From Sodiomyces alkalinus F11 (taxonomy: Eukaryota > Ascomycota > Sordariomycetes > Glomerellales > Plectosphaerellaceae), in assembly GCF_003711515.1 (NCBI RefSeq), contig NW_021167093.1, positions 1-64,000 on the forward strand: a stretch of DNA of 64,000 nt, read 5' to 3'. How positions within the stretch are numbered: the stretch's first letter is position 1; every line of letters begins with the position of its first letter. Under the pieces are notes generated by a model. It was given only the letters and a program-made list of their open reading frames with translations, was not told the origin of the DNA and did no database searches. Below, piece by piece: positions 48,901 through 59,991 of the stretch. The translations under genes and the position numbers were made by a program.

Positions 48901-51343
48901 GCTAGCTAAAGGTATTATTATAGGTATTAAAAACTAGTAGTATTAGAAAGTAGCTATTATTATAGGCTACGTCTACGGTACTAATAGTCGTTCCCTTAAG
49001 TAGGCTAAGACCGCGAAGGTCCGGGAATCGAAAAGGTATTATACGGTCTTTAACGTTCGTTTATTCCTTAGTCCTATTACCTTTTACCGAGTCTGGATTT
49101 ATAAGTTCGCTATTATCGCTAGACCCCTAACTAAGCTACTACGGAAGAATACTACCTTTAAGTAGGAGGAGCCTTAATAACACGCTATAGACGCCCTTAA
49201 AAAGGCCCTTACTACTACCCCGGTCCTGATTACTATCTAGTACGGCGAAGGCGTAGAAGTTATTTATATTATTATTAACGCTAGTATAGATAGATAGGGT
49301 AGAATCCTCGGTTAGTACGTTAAGGATAAAAGAGCTATAGTATAATACGAAAGCGGTTATTAGTCTCCTATAAAAAGGGTTTATAATATTAGTAAGCTAG
49401 AATTATGGGGAGTCCTAAAAACCCTTTAGGGCCTATATAACTACCTTTATAGGGTTTACTTTATCCTTAAGACCGATACCTAAGCCCTCCTATCTAAGTT
49501 AAAAGGATCCACTACCAACCTCCCTAATACCCTAATTACCCGATAGATTACCTAGATTCGGCTTTTCGACTTCGACGTTAAGTATATAAAAGGGTCTAAG
49601 AATATTATAGCCGATAAACTCTCTCGGATACCCGGAATACCCTCTAATTAGACTAATAAGGATACTAAAGAAGACCTAAACGACTTCGTGGATAATAGAA
49701 TCTTCCTTACGGAAGCCGAGAAATAGTTCGATAACCCTACCCTAGCTAATAATATCCTCGATAAGGGCTTTACCCAAAGTTAGTTTTCCTAATATGTAGC
49801 TACCATTTTCATAACCTTTCCCGTGCCTAAAGAAATAAATCCTAAGGAAGCCTGTAGAGCTAAAGATAGGGCTACCTATATATTCCTTAAGGATAGACTG
49901 CTATAGACCCGAGTAAGTAAGGCCGATTCGACCCCTAAATACTAGATTAATGATAAGGATACCTAGGTTAACCTAATTAGGAGAGCCTACGATAAATCCG
50001 GACACTAAGGAAAGCAGGGCATTTACTATCGCCTCGCCGCTAACTACTTTTCGGATAGTATCTATAAAAGCGTCTAGAGGTTTATCGAGTCTTATTCCGA
50101 ATACTAGGCCCGCTATAGCCGTTCCTAGGAAAATCCCTTAATCTTAATAAGCTTACCCGAAACCGCCCTCCCTTTTACCTAGGTTAGCCTAAATATTTAA
50201 TAGCTTTAAGGGTAGTATCTTATAAAGGCCCGCTATATATTTATAGATTAGGTTAAGGCTTAACTACTAAAGAAGAATATATCTAAGGCTATTACCTTAT
50301 TTTTATAGCAAGATATAATCTATAGGTATAGACTTTATATAATCCTCCTTATAAATAGAGGTCCTAAGAATAAGGGTTATATAATTAAGCTACACCGTCG
50401 CTATAGGACTACTCGAAAGCTTACCTTAGCCTATTACCCCCGCGCTAATAGCCTTAACGAGGTTAGGTATAAGGCTATTACCTACGCTGTATCTATCTAG
50501 TCGAAGCTTTACCCTAAAGCCCTTTACGAGATCCACCCGATAATCCTCTTCGCTAACCGTATAATGGTAAAAGCTTTAACTAGCCGTAACCCTTTTTTCC
50601 TTCTACACGGCTATAAGGCTATTACCCTAATTAAGATAACCTGTCTAACCTAGAGAGTACTAGACTAGGGCCGCGTTAAAACCCCTAAGGATAAGACAAT
50701 ACTTCGGTTAAAGGCTTTTACCTAGCTTAATACTAACCGATATACTACTATTACTATAATTACTAAATAACGAGGGCCACGGATAGTCTATATTAACGCT
50801 AGCTATACCCGGGTACTCTATAAGTACAGGCTATAAGTTCAGGATCTTATACTAGTTCACGATACTAAGAAAGCTATTGATATAAGCCGTAAGGCTAAGC
50901 TCGATTACTAATAGAATAGCCTATATCGTATCCGGAAGGCTAATTACGATAATAAGTCCTTTATCCTTAAGACTCTTACTAAGGAAGAATTAAAAAGAAT
51001 TACTTTTACTGCTAACCGCCTAAAGAAGTTTATCTAAAACGATAATAGGCACTAAGAGCCTAAGGACTAAACTATACTTAAATAAGACTATAACGAGGAG
51101 CTTAAGATTACGTACCCTACTTAAGGAGTGTCTATTACCGAAGAAGTTACCGAAGCACCCCTTTTACCTAATAAGGACCCTAAGGAAGATACTAGGGCCG
51201 AGGATAATATTAGTTCCCCTAATTATACTATTAACGGTCTTTTACGCAGCTCTAAGAGACTAAGAGAGTTATTAGGGGATTATTATAAGAATCTAGAAGA
51301 AGAGTTAAAAAAGGTAAGGGAGTCTAGTACTATTAAGGTGTAG
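45900..51343 (+). pseudogene. Gypsy-2 Pol remnant: protease, RT, RNase H, integrase
   Basis: The protease site is V-V-I-N-I-R-A at 46896-46916, equal to a D-x-G-A motif after RIP. Reverse transcriptase occupies about 48300-48900, with F-I-N-D-I-I at 48777-48794 for F-I-D-D-I. RNase H follows to about 49600, and integrase to about 50800. The tail L-I-L-V-H-D-T-K and later T-A-N-R-L-K-K-F (near 51025) is the post-integrase region of fungal Gypsy elements. The last 216 bases (51128-51343) remain open and read as a Lys/Glu/Leu-rich helix. All other parts contain TAA/TAG stops. Confidence 0.83.
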
Positions 51344-52740
51344 ATTCTATAGTGCCTAGATTTTAACCCGAGTAAGTACGAGGATTATACTAGCGAGCTA
51401 TATTTTATTTCTTATTATCACTTTCCCTAATTTCCTTTATTTTTAAAGCCTATACTCGCTAGGAGGCTAGCGTATAGTCTTAGGGCTAAGGGTAAATAGA
51501 GCTAAGTCTCTTATCTACCTAGAGTCGTGATATACGCTAGTATAAAGGGCGTAAATCTATAAATAAATCTTCCTAACTATTACCCTAGTCCGATTCTTTT
51601 TTAAACTTTTACCTTTAGTACCCTAATTAGAAGCACTATAAACCTATCTAGACTTATTTCCCCGATTAGAAGACTTTTTCCTATATTTATTATCTATTAT
51701 ATTTATAAGTAAGCCTAACTACATGGACGTTATAGAGATATACCACTATATATACTCTTTTCCGTAAAAAGTATAGGTTTCTTTTATTATAATTTCGAAT
51801 TCCTAACTTCTATTCCCCTAATCACCGTATAATTTATCGGACCTAAGCTAAATTATACCTAGTTTAATATAAGCTACCTATTCTACGGAAAGGAGTTATA
51901 ATCGGGAATAACTAGTATAGAGACGGTTACTAAGCGTATAATATAATCGAGAGAAATACCGTTAAAGGCTATAAGCTATAAACCGTAAATCCCTCCTTTA
52001 CTAACTCTAGTACTAGTAACTTATTAAGTTATTACGTTAATCTTAAAGGCCTGATTTTAGAAGTATAAGAGCCCTCCCCTTCCAACTACTTAAAGCCCTT
52101 TTTCCTAATCTCTATTATTAATCGCTCTCCCTATTACTAATAGTATACCCCTATTCCCCTAACCACACCTATATATACTACCCTTAAATCTACTATATGT
52201 AAGTTCCTTATCCGGAAAGAAATGACTAACACTATACCTATTACTAGAAAAGTAAGTTTAAGACACTAAGTCAACGGCGTTAAGAGCCCCGCTAGAGAAA
52301 CCCCTAAAAAAGAAAAATATAATATCACGATAATAACGGCGATAATAATAATAAAAACCGGCAAATCCGGGGATTCCTTAGTTTTATTAGCCTAATTAAG
52401 CGATTACCGGCTATTACCTATAAATCTTATTCTTCTTATAAGGGCTTTATTAGGCCCGTAGTATCTACTTATATAGAGTAGAAAATAGATTACTATAAAA
52501 AGAAGGAAAAAAGACGAAGATAAACCACGAAAAAGACCTCCTTTTATATTTTATTCCCCTAACCTTACTACCTATTCCCTTAATCGGACCTATCACGAAG
52601 TTCTCGCGAAAAGAGTAAAAGCCTTAGTTATTAGGGAACGTTATTTCTTAGAAATCCCGTTTATCTATTAGAGTTATATTATTTAGATAATTAATTATCT
52701 GATTCTTTTCTCTATAAGCTACCTAGTACACTACGCACCT
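51344..52740. other. Gypsy-2 region after pol, mostly non-coding
   Basis: About 1.4 kb with no frame I can defend. The word TTCCCCTAAT or a near variant recurs here (near 51824, 52147, 52553, 52577 and 52752) and also inside gag-pol and the downstream gene. It may include the 3' end of the antisense gene. Confidence 0.5.
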
Positions 52741-52749
52741 ATCCTTACT

Positions 52750-53840
52750 ACCTATTCCCCTAATTATAAAATACCCTATTAAGTAAGTAACTTCGTTTCC
52801 AGGTTAGAGTCGTTTTTATAGTTACCTTCCTCCGGGCCGTATTTCTCGGAAACCCGGCGCTAGATATAAGCCCCCTTAGGGAGCGGAATAGTCTAGTAGA
52901 TAACTATTTCCTCCCGGTTAGGCACCTCCTTAGCCTTACGAATAATATTATAATACCCGTCCACGGTTTTCCTAGATTAAGCTAGGAGTATTAGGATAAG
53001 TCTAAGTAAGCTATTATAAGCTTCAAGCGTCTTACCGCTATAAGCCTAGCGTATTTAATAAGTAATTTCGTAGCCTATAGTGGTTATATTAATTAGGAAC
53101 GCGCCGGTCCGAGGCGAGTAAATCGGGTACTATTTATCGTTATAGAAGGACTAAAGTAGTATTAAGGTATCCTTAAGGAGGGGATTATAGTGTTTAAAGC
53201 CGGGGTAATTACTATCGGGCTAGCTAATCTTATACTTAGCCTATTAGAACTCCTTACGAAGGCTATTATCCCGGAACGTATAAGTAGACTTATAGAATAA
53301 ATAGTTAGCGTAGTCGGGGAAGCGTGGATTCTACGGTAGGGAAACGTACTTATAGAATAGGTACGTGATCTTATTATTAACCCGATCAATTATAGCTATC
53401 TAGCATTCTTCGTAGCACTAGCAGGGTACCTTATTAACTACGCTATATACCTGTATAATAAATACCCTAGCGGCGTAAGTCCTTATTATAATCTTTATAA
53501 TATACTCTTTTTAGGGATATATAAGGTCCTTAGCTATAAAGATACGATAACGGAATAAAGGCGTCTTAAAGAAGTCGCGTATCTCCCTAAATAAAGCCTA
53601 TTCTATATCCCGGTTACTAATATTTAATAAGGTATCCTAAACCCGGTTCGTAATGGTAAGCCGGGTATCCGAATTAATAACCGAAGATAGAAGGTTAAGC
53701 TCCATATACGAAACGCCGCTCTTATTAGCCACCTCGAAGTAACCGATATAAGTATTAACCTTAGTACTAAAGTTAGTATACCTTAATTAGAGTAACCACG
53801 AGAAATAAGGAAAGGAAACTTATAGTTATATCTATAAGCG
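52750..53840 (-). pseudogene. Gypsy-2 antisense gene, Cys-rich unidentified protein
   Basis: On the strand opposite gag-pol one frame can be followed for about 350 codons with only TAA/TAG interruptions. It reads F-E-V-A-N-K-S-G-V-S-Y-M-E-L near 53735-53695. Near 53430 it reads P-C-Q-C-Y-E-E-C, followed by spaced Tyr codons at former Cys positions (F-P-D-Y-A-N-Y, S-T-Y-T-F), which suggests a Cys-rich, possibly zinc-binding segment. Near 52950 it reads R-K-T-V-D-G-Y-Y-N-I-I. No family is recognised and the start is uncertain. A divergent gene begins about 0.9 kb upstream. Confidence 0.5.
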
Positions 53841-54770
53841 TTACCTAAACGTTATACTCGTTAGGAGTGCCCTTCGTTAAACGCGTTTTAGGCTAAAACC
53901 ACGGAATAGGCTTAACGGACTCTTACCTCCTAACGGCCTTCTTATATTTATACGGCTCCGCCTTATTTAATATTCTAATTATATACTTAGAGGCTATAGT
54001 ATATATTTAAGAAGTTAAGAAGTTAAGAAGTTATAGTACTATCTAAGAGATATCTAAAGCAGTGACGAAGTTACTTAAAAGAAGAAGAACAAGGAGCCGG
54101 GGACCCTATAACTTTTATATTTAAGAGACTAGTAAGTAAAGGCATTAACGGCACGGGTTATAGCTTCTATAAGTTAGAGGAGGCGTTATTGATAAAGTAA
54201 TTACGACTATTCGACCTTCCTTTATAGCTATTTATAGTTACCTCCTTTATATTTTCCTTTGTTATAGAATCACGACTTCGCCTACTACCTAATACTAAAT
54301 AAAGAGCCTTATCCAATATTTACTAGCTAATTATAGTAAGCGCTAAGGCTAGTTAGCTAATGATAGTAAGCGTTTTTAACGTCGATTTCCTAATTTAATA
54401 CCCTTTTTCAGATTTACGAAGACTATCGTTATCACGATTTAGGAAATAACCTCCTTTAACGACTAAAAGACTATTCGGGCTATAGTTATAAGGTAAGGAC
54501 TCCTGCTTAAAGGTAAAAAGCCTTTAGAAGAGGTCCTTAGAGGATAAATAGAACCCTCCTCGGCCTTAGTCCTAATCTTCCCCTTCGATATATTCTTATA
54601 GACTTAGGTTTACCTATTCTTCCCTATTATATTTCCCGCCCTTTTTTTCTATTTTTATCCTTCTAAGTTTTCCTAATACCTCTCCCTCCTCCCTTTTTCT
54701 CTTTTCTTTTATAAGAAATTATTACTAAAGAGCCTAATTAGGGTAATATAAGTATCCGTAGACGCTAGAA
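53841..54770. other. Gypsy-2 intergenic region between divergent frames
   Basis: About 930 bases separating the antisense and sense accessory frames. It contains a short tandem repeat of AAGTTAAG (54007-54035) and a pyrimidine-rich stretch (54640-54715) of the kind often found upstream of fungal start sites. It could have served as a shared promoter. Confidence 0.4.
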
Positions 54771-56790
54771 CCCATAAGTATTAACGCTATAGCCGCTAAT
54801 AACTTAGTGGATTACTGAGTTACCGCCCCTAAAGGCTTAGACCTAAATAAGGGCATTTAACCTAAGGGACGAACCGCTATTAAACTAATTACTAGGCCTT
54901 ATAAGGAGTATAAGCCTAAGAAAAGCAGATAGGTATTCCTAGTAAGTGGTTTACCGTATCGCCTCTTTAAGGCTATAGATAACGATACCCCTTATACTAG
55001 GTTAAGAGCTATCTTAAAGGAAGGCTAGTAGATAGTTTAAGGACTCCTAGGCTAGAATAAGAATAACGGGCTAAACGTAGAAATCGTAGAACTAGTCGCG
55101 TTATAGTCCCCTCTAATAATCTTATATAGCGAGCGCTATCTTAAAGTCCGTTCTATTTTAATATTAGCTTACCGGCTACGTAAAGATATTAAGGCCGATA
55201 GGTGGTAAGAGAAGGGCGATATAGAAAAGGTAATAAGTGCGGTGCTTAGCCATAGGTAAGGGGATTTAAGGCCTACGGTATTCCTTAATAAGATTCCATG
55301 CTAGGGAATAGATACCAAGGGTAAGGTAGAGTTTATAACTCTCTCCGATAAGGCACGGCAGCGTGCTAAAACTAACCGCTTTATCCCTATAATCTGCTAT
55401 ATTAACGGTAACTATTTTATTAGCCTAATTATCGACTAGAAGACTTAGATTATATATAGGTACGATAGTATATAGTCTAACGGTAAAGGTAAATAACGCC
55501 TCCTTAAAATCGCCTGTTTTACGATACTATAGATAATTTTTATCAGAGCTCCTAAGGAAGCCGTTAATAGTATAGCTAAAAAGTTTTATATTATCCTTAG
55601 CCCTATATAGCTAGACGGTTACTTATATAGTCCTTTTATTATAGAATAGATTAAAGCTTTAGTCTAAGAGGGATACCTATTCCCTTAAAGCTCTAAGATC
55701 TATAGATTTACTTAAGGCCGTTATCACGGGAATAATATAGGGGAATATACTCGGTATATTAAAGAAGGCGAGGTAATTTATATTAGTAAACTTTTCGGCT
55801 TCGGTTACTATATAGAACTAGCTATAAAGCCCGCGACGCCGCCTCCTAAGGCCCCTAAAGCGACTAGATTCTAGCCTATTAATAAGACTAAGAAGTCGAT
55901 ACCGGTAACCCGCCTAAGGGTCCTAAGACTCCTAAAACGCCTAAAGTCGAGGAAGAGTCTATTAACCTTACTAGTTCCCCTAATCCTAAGATTATAGACC
56001 TTACTAACACGTTAGACTAAAGTTTCTAAGACCCCCTAGTATTATCCGATAATAGTAATAACGTCGACGATATAGGTCTTAGTGGTCTTAAGCTCTAAAC
56101 GCCTAAAGGTAAGAAAGTAGTGAAGTAGACGCCGCCGATTATTAAGAAAACGCCGCCCCCGAAGATACCGAAGATACCTAAGACGCCTAAGACTCTAAAG
56201 GCGCCTAAGCCCTTTACCGCTTTAAAGAAAAGGAGTTATAATATGTAAGATAAATAGGAAAAGGAGGCGAAGTATTAGGCTAAGGGCACTAAGATATCTT
56301 ATTACCTTCTCTACTATAGACTCGTAGATATACGGCCTCTAGCTAAGTGTGTTAGTCCTATTAGGCTAAGCCTATATACTAAGGAAGAATAGGTTAAGTC
56401 CTTTAGTAACCTATACTAAGCTAGCCTCTAAGATATAATAGCTAATAGCGCGCTATATCTACCACCGCCTTAAGTAGTACCTTAGGAAGGATAGCTCCGC
56501 TATAGCATGGGGATTAAATAGGAGGCAGATAAGGCTACCGCTAATTAAAAGACTAAGAAGGCTAATAAGCCTAACTATATAGTTAGAGGAAGGACTTTAC
56601 AAAAGCGTAAGTAAAGGTATATATAGAGGATTAGATAAGAGACGTCTTAAGGGTATAGTTAGTAAAGATAGTAAGGGAACGGTATATAAGAAGGAACTAA
56701 AACTAAGAGGATCCCTAATTAGGTATACGTGGAGGATGGGGTGATTAGAGGAATAAGGGTATACGATAGCTTCTTACTTAGTTTATTTGC
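54770..56790 (+). pseudogene. Gypsy-2 accessory gene with Ulp1/SENP-type (C48) cysteine protease domain
   Basis: A sense frame of about 670 codons between pol and the 3' LTR. C48 proteases cleave ubiquitin-like modifiers such as SUMO. From 55383 it reads F-I-P-I-I-C-Y-I-N-G-N, then Y (55413-55415, former catalytic His), then L-I-I-D and Y-D-S with Asp at 55464-55466, 17 codons after the His. A TAG at 55608-55610 stands for the oxyanion Gln, followed by L-D-G-Y-L and Y (55626-55628, former catalytic Cys), six codons on. These spacings equal His533-Asp550 and Gln597-Cys603 of human SENP1. The C-terminal third is basic and rich in Pro, Lys and Thr. RIP has removed the catalytic His and Cys. Confidence 0.72.
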
Positions 56791-56857
56791 TTCTATCTGC
56801 TTATTTTTAGGAGTTATCTACGCTACGAGGGCGTAAATAAGATAACTAGGGCCGTAT

Positions 56858-57216
56858 TATCACCGCGTAGATACGGCTTTGATGTAGTGTCGGCAGCCAG
56901 TTATATAACCCCCCTTTTTAAGGCTACGGGATCCGCCTCCTATATATATATTAAGGACAGGCTCTAGATATCCCTATCGAGGGACGATTATTTAATTATT
57001 ATCCTTATTTATAATTACTTATTCCACGTTTAAGGTATCTTTCCAGTTTAACTTACGTTACCCTAATCAGAATAATAACTACCGATCTACTTCTTTGCTG
57101 AAGGTTATAGCGGTATTGGTTATATTTTGGTTATATATCGTTGTTTTACTAGACTGACCTCTTTGTCTGATATTTGTCTTGACGATCTGGTGCCACTACG
57201 TCTTTATCCAGTTACA
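56858..57216 (+). repeat. 3' LTR of Gypsy-2
   Basis: 359 bases starting TATCACCGCGTAGATACGG and ending CCAGTTACA, followed by the CTAG duplication. Its right half is clearly less RIP-mutated than the 5' LTR. Confidence 0.88.
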
Positions 57217-57220
57217 CTAG

Positions 57221-57711
57221 ATTAGCCTGCCGATCTATACTTTCCCGCATATTCTATATAAAGAGATACAAGAGTAAATACGGCCACGAGGCTAATATCA
57301 GACTTAAAGCTATTACTAGAATCCTTAGAAGAAGCCCGTTTTAATAGATAGGTAGTTAGGAACTAAAGGTAGCTATCGAGGCTGCCTAGAAAGCAGTTAA
57401 TCCTAATTTCCTAGAGTCGATAATCTGACAATACCCCGCCTATATTAGGTTATTAAGAGGGATGGAGGAGATACTAAGTAGAGTCGTGATAGTTATAATA
57501 GTAGTATAGTAAAAAAGAATTGTATTAGTATATATACTTAGGAATTAGTATAGTTATTATATATTCGTTTATACTACTACCCGTGTAGATCCCTATAGGT
57601 TACTAGCTAATCATATTAGTGTATATACGCGCTAACCTACTAAACCCTGGTAGAGGTGTACTATACTGCTATACACTATACTCTAACACCCTCTAGCCCT
57701 TCCATTACTGC
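57221..57711. other. flanking DNA, partly RIP-mutated, no gene supported
   Basis: 491 bases between Gypsy-2 and GagOnly-b. A short protein-like stretch near 57290-57450 has no recognised relatives. The right edge ACTGC is the target duplication of GagOnly-b, so this was joined to 60202 before that insertion. Confidence 0.6.
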
Positions 57712-57916
57712 TGTCAGAATACGAATATCGGTACCGGAATCGTGGTCTTATTCTTCTACAGAAGGGAAAGATTCCCTTATAGGAAGTATCTATGACTATT
57801 TATACAGCCAGGGTTAGGGCTGTTTAGAGTCGTTAGTACTTGCCAAGACTACACCCAAACTATACCCGAAAAGGTCCCGAAGTCACGCCTCGATATCCTG
57901 GAGCCTCTATCTAACA
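57712..57916 (-). repeat. 3' LTR of GagOnly-b
   Basis: 205 bases. On the minus strand it starts TGTTAGATAGAGGCTCC and ends ATTCTGACA. It is nearly free of RIP. Confidence 0.88.
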
Positions 57917-58140
57917 CAGCCCCCCAGAACTAAGGGATTATATCCAACGGTTCTAACCCTTGAAACCACTCAAAAATCGAGGTCTAAAATAGCTCGATAT
58001 TAAACGTAGAATTAACGGCTTATTAAACAGCTCGTTATCTTTAAAAGCAGCACCAAAATAACCGTTAATAGCTATGAACAAGGCTATAGCAGCCGTAGCC
58101 ACGTAATAATCCATCTCTATTAACCCTATCCACCCTTTAA

Positions 58141-59803
58141 CTATTCTAATAGCCGTAAATCCTTTAATAGGCGTAGCTCTTCCTCTTTATCAGGAACTAG
58201 AACTATAGGCCTAGGCGGTATACTTCTTTTACCTCTTTCGGCCGTTGTGCCTCCACCTCGTAACTTAAATCGAGTACCTTCCTCGGCAGTAATAGTGATT
58301 AGAATTTCTCCCTTTTCCACTATAATAACAGTAGTAGTCAGATCTTCTTCTTCTTTTTCCTTAACAACAACTATTTTAATAGCTTTAATCCGTTTAACGG
58401 CAGCAGGAGGCTCTTTTCCTCCTATAATAATAAAGGCTACCACCCCCCTAGATCTTAATAAAGAACCAGGGCTAACCTCTTTAAAAATAGGTTTAAACCG
58501 TTCGGTTAAAGTAATAGCAGCAGGAGCAATGGCTCCCGTAATACTAATAGAGGTGCCTTCCCCTACCCCCCTAGGTACTAACGAAGAGCTAGGGCGAGGG
58601 CTAACTTCTTCTATAATGCGTAGCATAATAGGTTAAAGAATAGGTTAATAAATAACGGGAATAAGGTTATTAAAGAGGCTAAAGCTAGTATTAGCGTACG
58701 ATATGATATAATCGTATATACCGTAGAAAAAGGTATAATTATCGTCGCTATCGTTACTCTAAGTAGCGGTAGCGAAGTATAAAGACTATTCGGTAGCCTC
58801 CTTCTTCCTCTTTTCCACCTCCCTTTTCAGGTTAGCTTTAAAGCTTATTTAAAGATCCTAATCCTAGCTCTTAATAACCTCTTTATAGTATTTAACTACT
58901 TCCTTCGACGGTTTATACCTATCCTTCCTTTATATCTTATTAACGTTAGGGTATATATACTAAGGCCGATAATAGGTATTACTTCTTCTAGCCCTAATAT
59001 AATTATAGATAAAATTAATCCACCCCCTAAAGGACTCCCTACCCCCCGGGGTCTTCCCTTTCTTATCCTTTCCGAGAAATATCGCGGTATAGAAGCTATT
59101 TTAGGTAAGCTTTAATTATAGGTATTTAGGCTCTTAAACCCTTAACTAACTAATATACTTCCTCGCTAAGGCTTTAGGCGCTAGATAGTCTTATTCTTCG
59201 AGGTCGTGGATCAAAATAAAGGTAGGGTCTCCCTATTCCGGTAATATTCCCCGAATAACTTAAAGAAAATTTATAGTTCTACCTTTCCGGATCTTTAATA
59301 TCCCCTATAAAGATTTAAGTCGTTAATCGGTATAGCTTAATAAAGTCGTTTACCTATTACTTATAGGGTATTCTCTTTATTATTTATAGGTAATTATCCT
59401 ACCTCCTCTTAATAAGGTACCTCTACGCCTTATTTAACGGTACAATTTATTCCTTTAAGACTTAAATCCTCTCGCTAACGTATACGTAGGACTTAAACTA
59501 ATAGTAGAGGTCGCGGTTAAGGCTACCGATTATATAGTTATTAACCCGCGCGATCCAATTAAACGCCTTATCGTATCGGCTTTCTTTAATTTAGAATAAA
59601 CGGAAGTTAAAGTCTTCGTTATTAGAGTCCTCTTCGGGTAAAGTAGGCTATACTAATTTTAGGCGCTGTTTATCTGGAACCTTAGGGTTAATATACTCCT
59701 AGACTTCGTACTACGTCGCGATTACTCCGACGCTATTAATCTATAGTTTCTAATTATCGGGCTTTCGAAGGATCTTTAACACAGGGTACTCCTTTATATC
59801 CAT
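58141..59803 (-). pseudogene. GagOnly-b Gag-like protein
   Basis: The frame opens M-D-I-K-E-Y-P at 59803 on the minus strand and ends with L-R-L-L-E and TAG at 58141-58143, about 550 codons. The N-terminal two thirds are broken by RIP-type TAA/TAG. The last 161 codons (58626-58141) are fully open, with P-R-G-V-G-E-G, R-S-R-G-V-V-A, E-E-E-D-L-T-T-T-V and a charged C-terminus. It is homologous to the GagOnly-a frame over its whole length. It is called Gag-like from its position and N-terminal motif; no zinc knuckle was seen. Confidence 0.7.
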
Positions 59804-59978
59804 TATAGACTCCAGAGGCTTTACGGCACGGTATAGTATAGGGTAAGTAATAAACAGAACATAATAATAATATAACCGTAGAGTAGGCGGACGTTACTAT
59901 TAAATAACCCTAAATTATAATAGGCGTTAAAATAGTAATACTATTAGATTTACTAAAATAAGCTCGTTTTTTAGAGCG

Positions 59979-59991
59979 CCGGGCTTATAAC
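59979..59991 (-). other. primer-binding site of GagOnly-b
   Basis: On the minus strand GTTATAAGCCCGG directly follows the 5' LTR, identical to the Copia-1a site. Confidence 0.65.

Larger units (their letters stand above)
42944..57216 (+). mobile_element. Gypsy-2, 14.3-kb Ty3/Gypsy element with extra genes
   Basis: Two 359-base LTRs bound an interior of about 13.5 kb. A 4-bp duplication CTAG lies before the left LTR (22848-22851, copied to 42940-42943 by Copia-3) and after the right LTR (57217-57220). Gag with a zinc knuckle, protease, reverse transcriptase, RNase H and integrase follow in Gypsy order and end near 51343. A further 5.5 kb before the 3' LTR holds an antisense and a sense frame unrelated to gag-pol. 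This makes the element more than twice the size of an ordinary fungal Gypsy element. Confidence 0.87.

Noticed and set aside
53162..53389. 75-codon minus-strand open frame rich in Ser and Ile
   Set aside because: It is in a different frame from the longer coherent minus-strand frame described for Gypsy-2, and appears open because RIP removes TGA.
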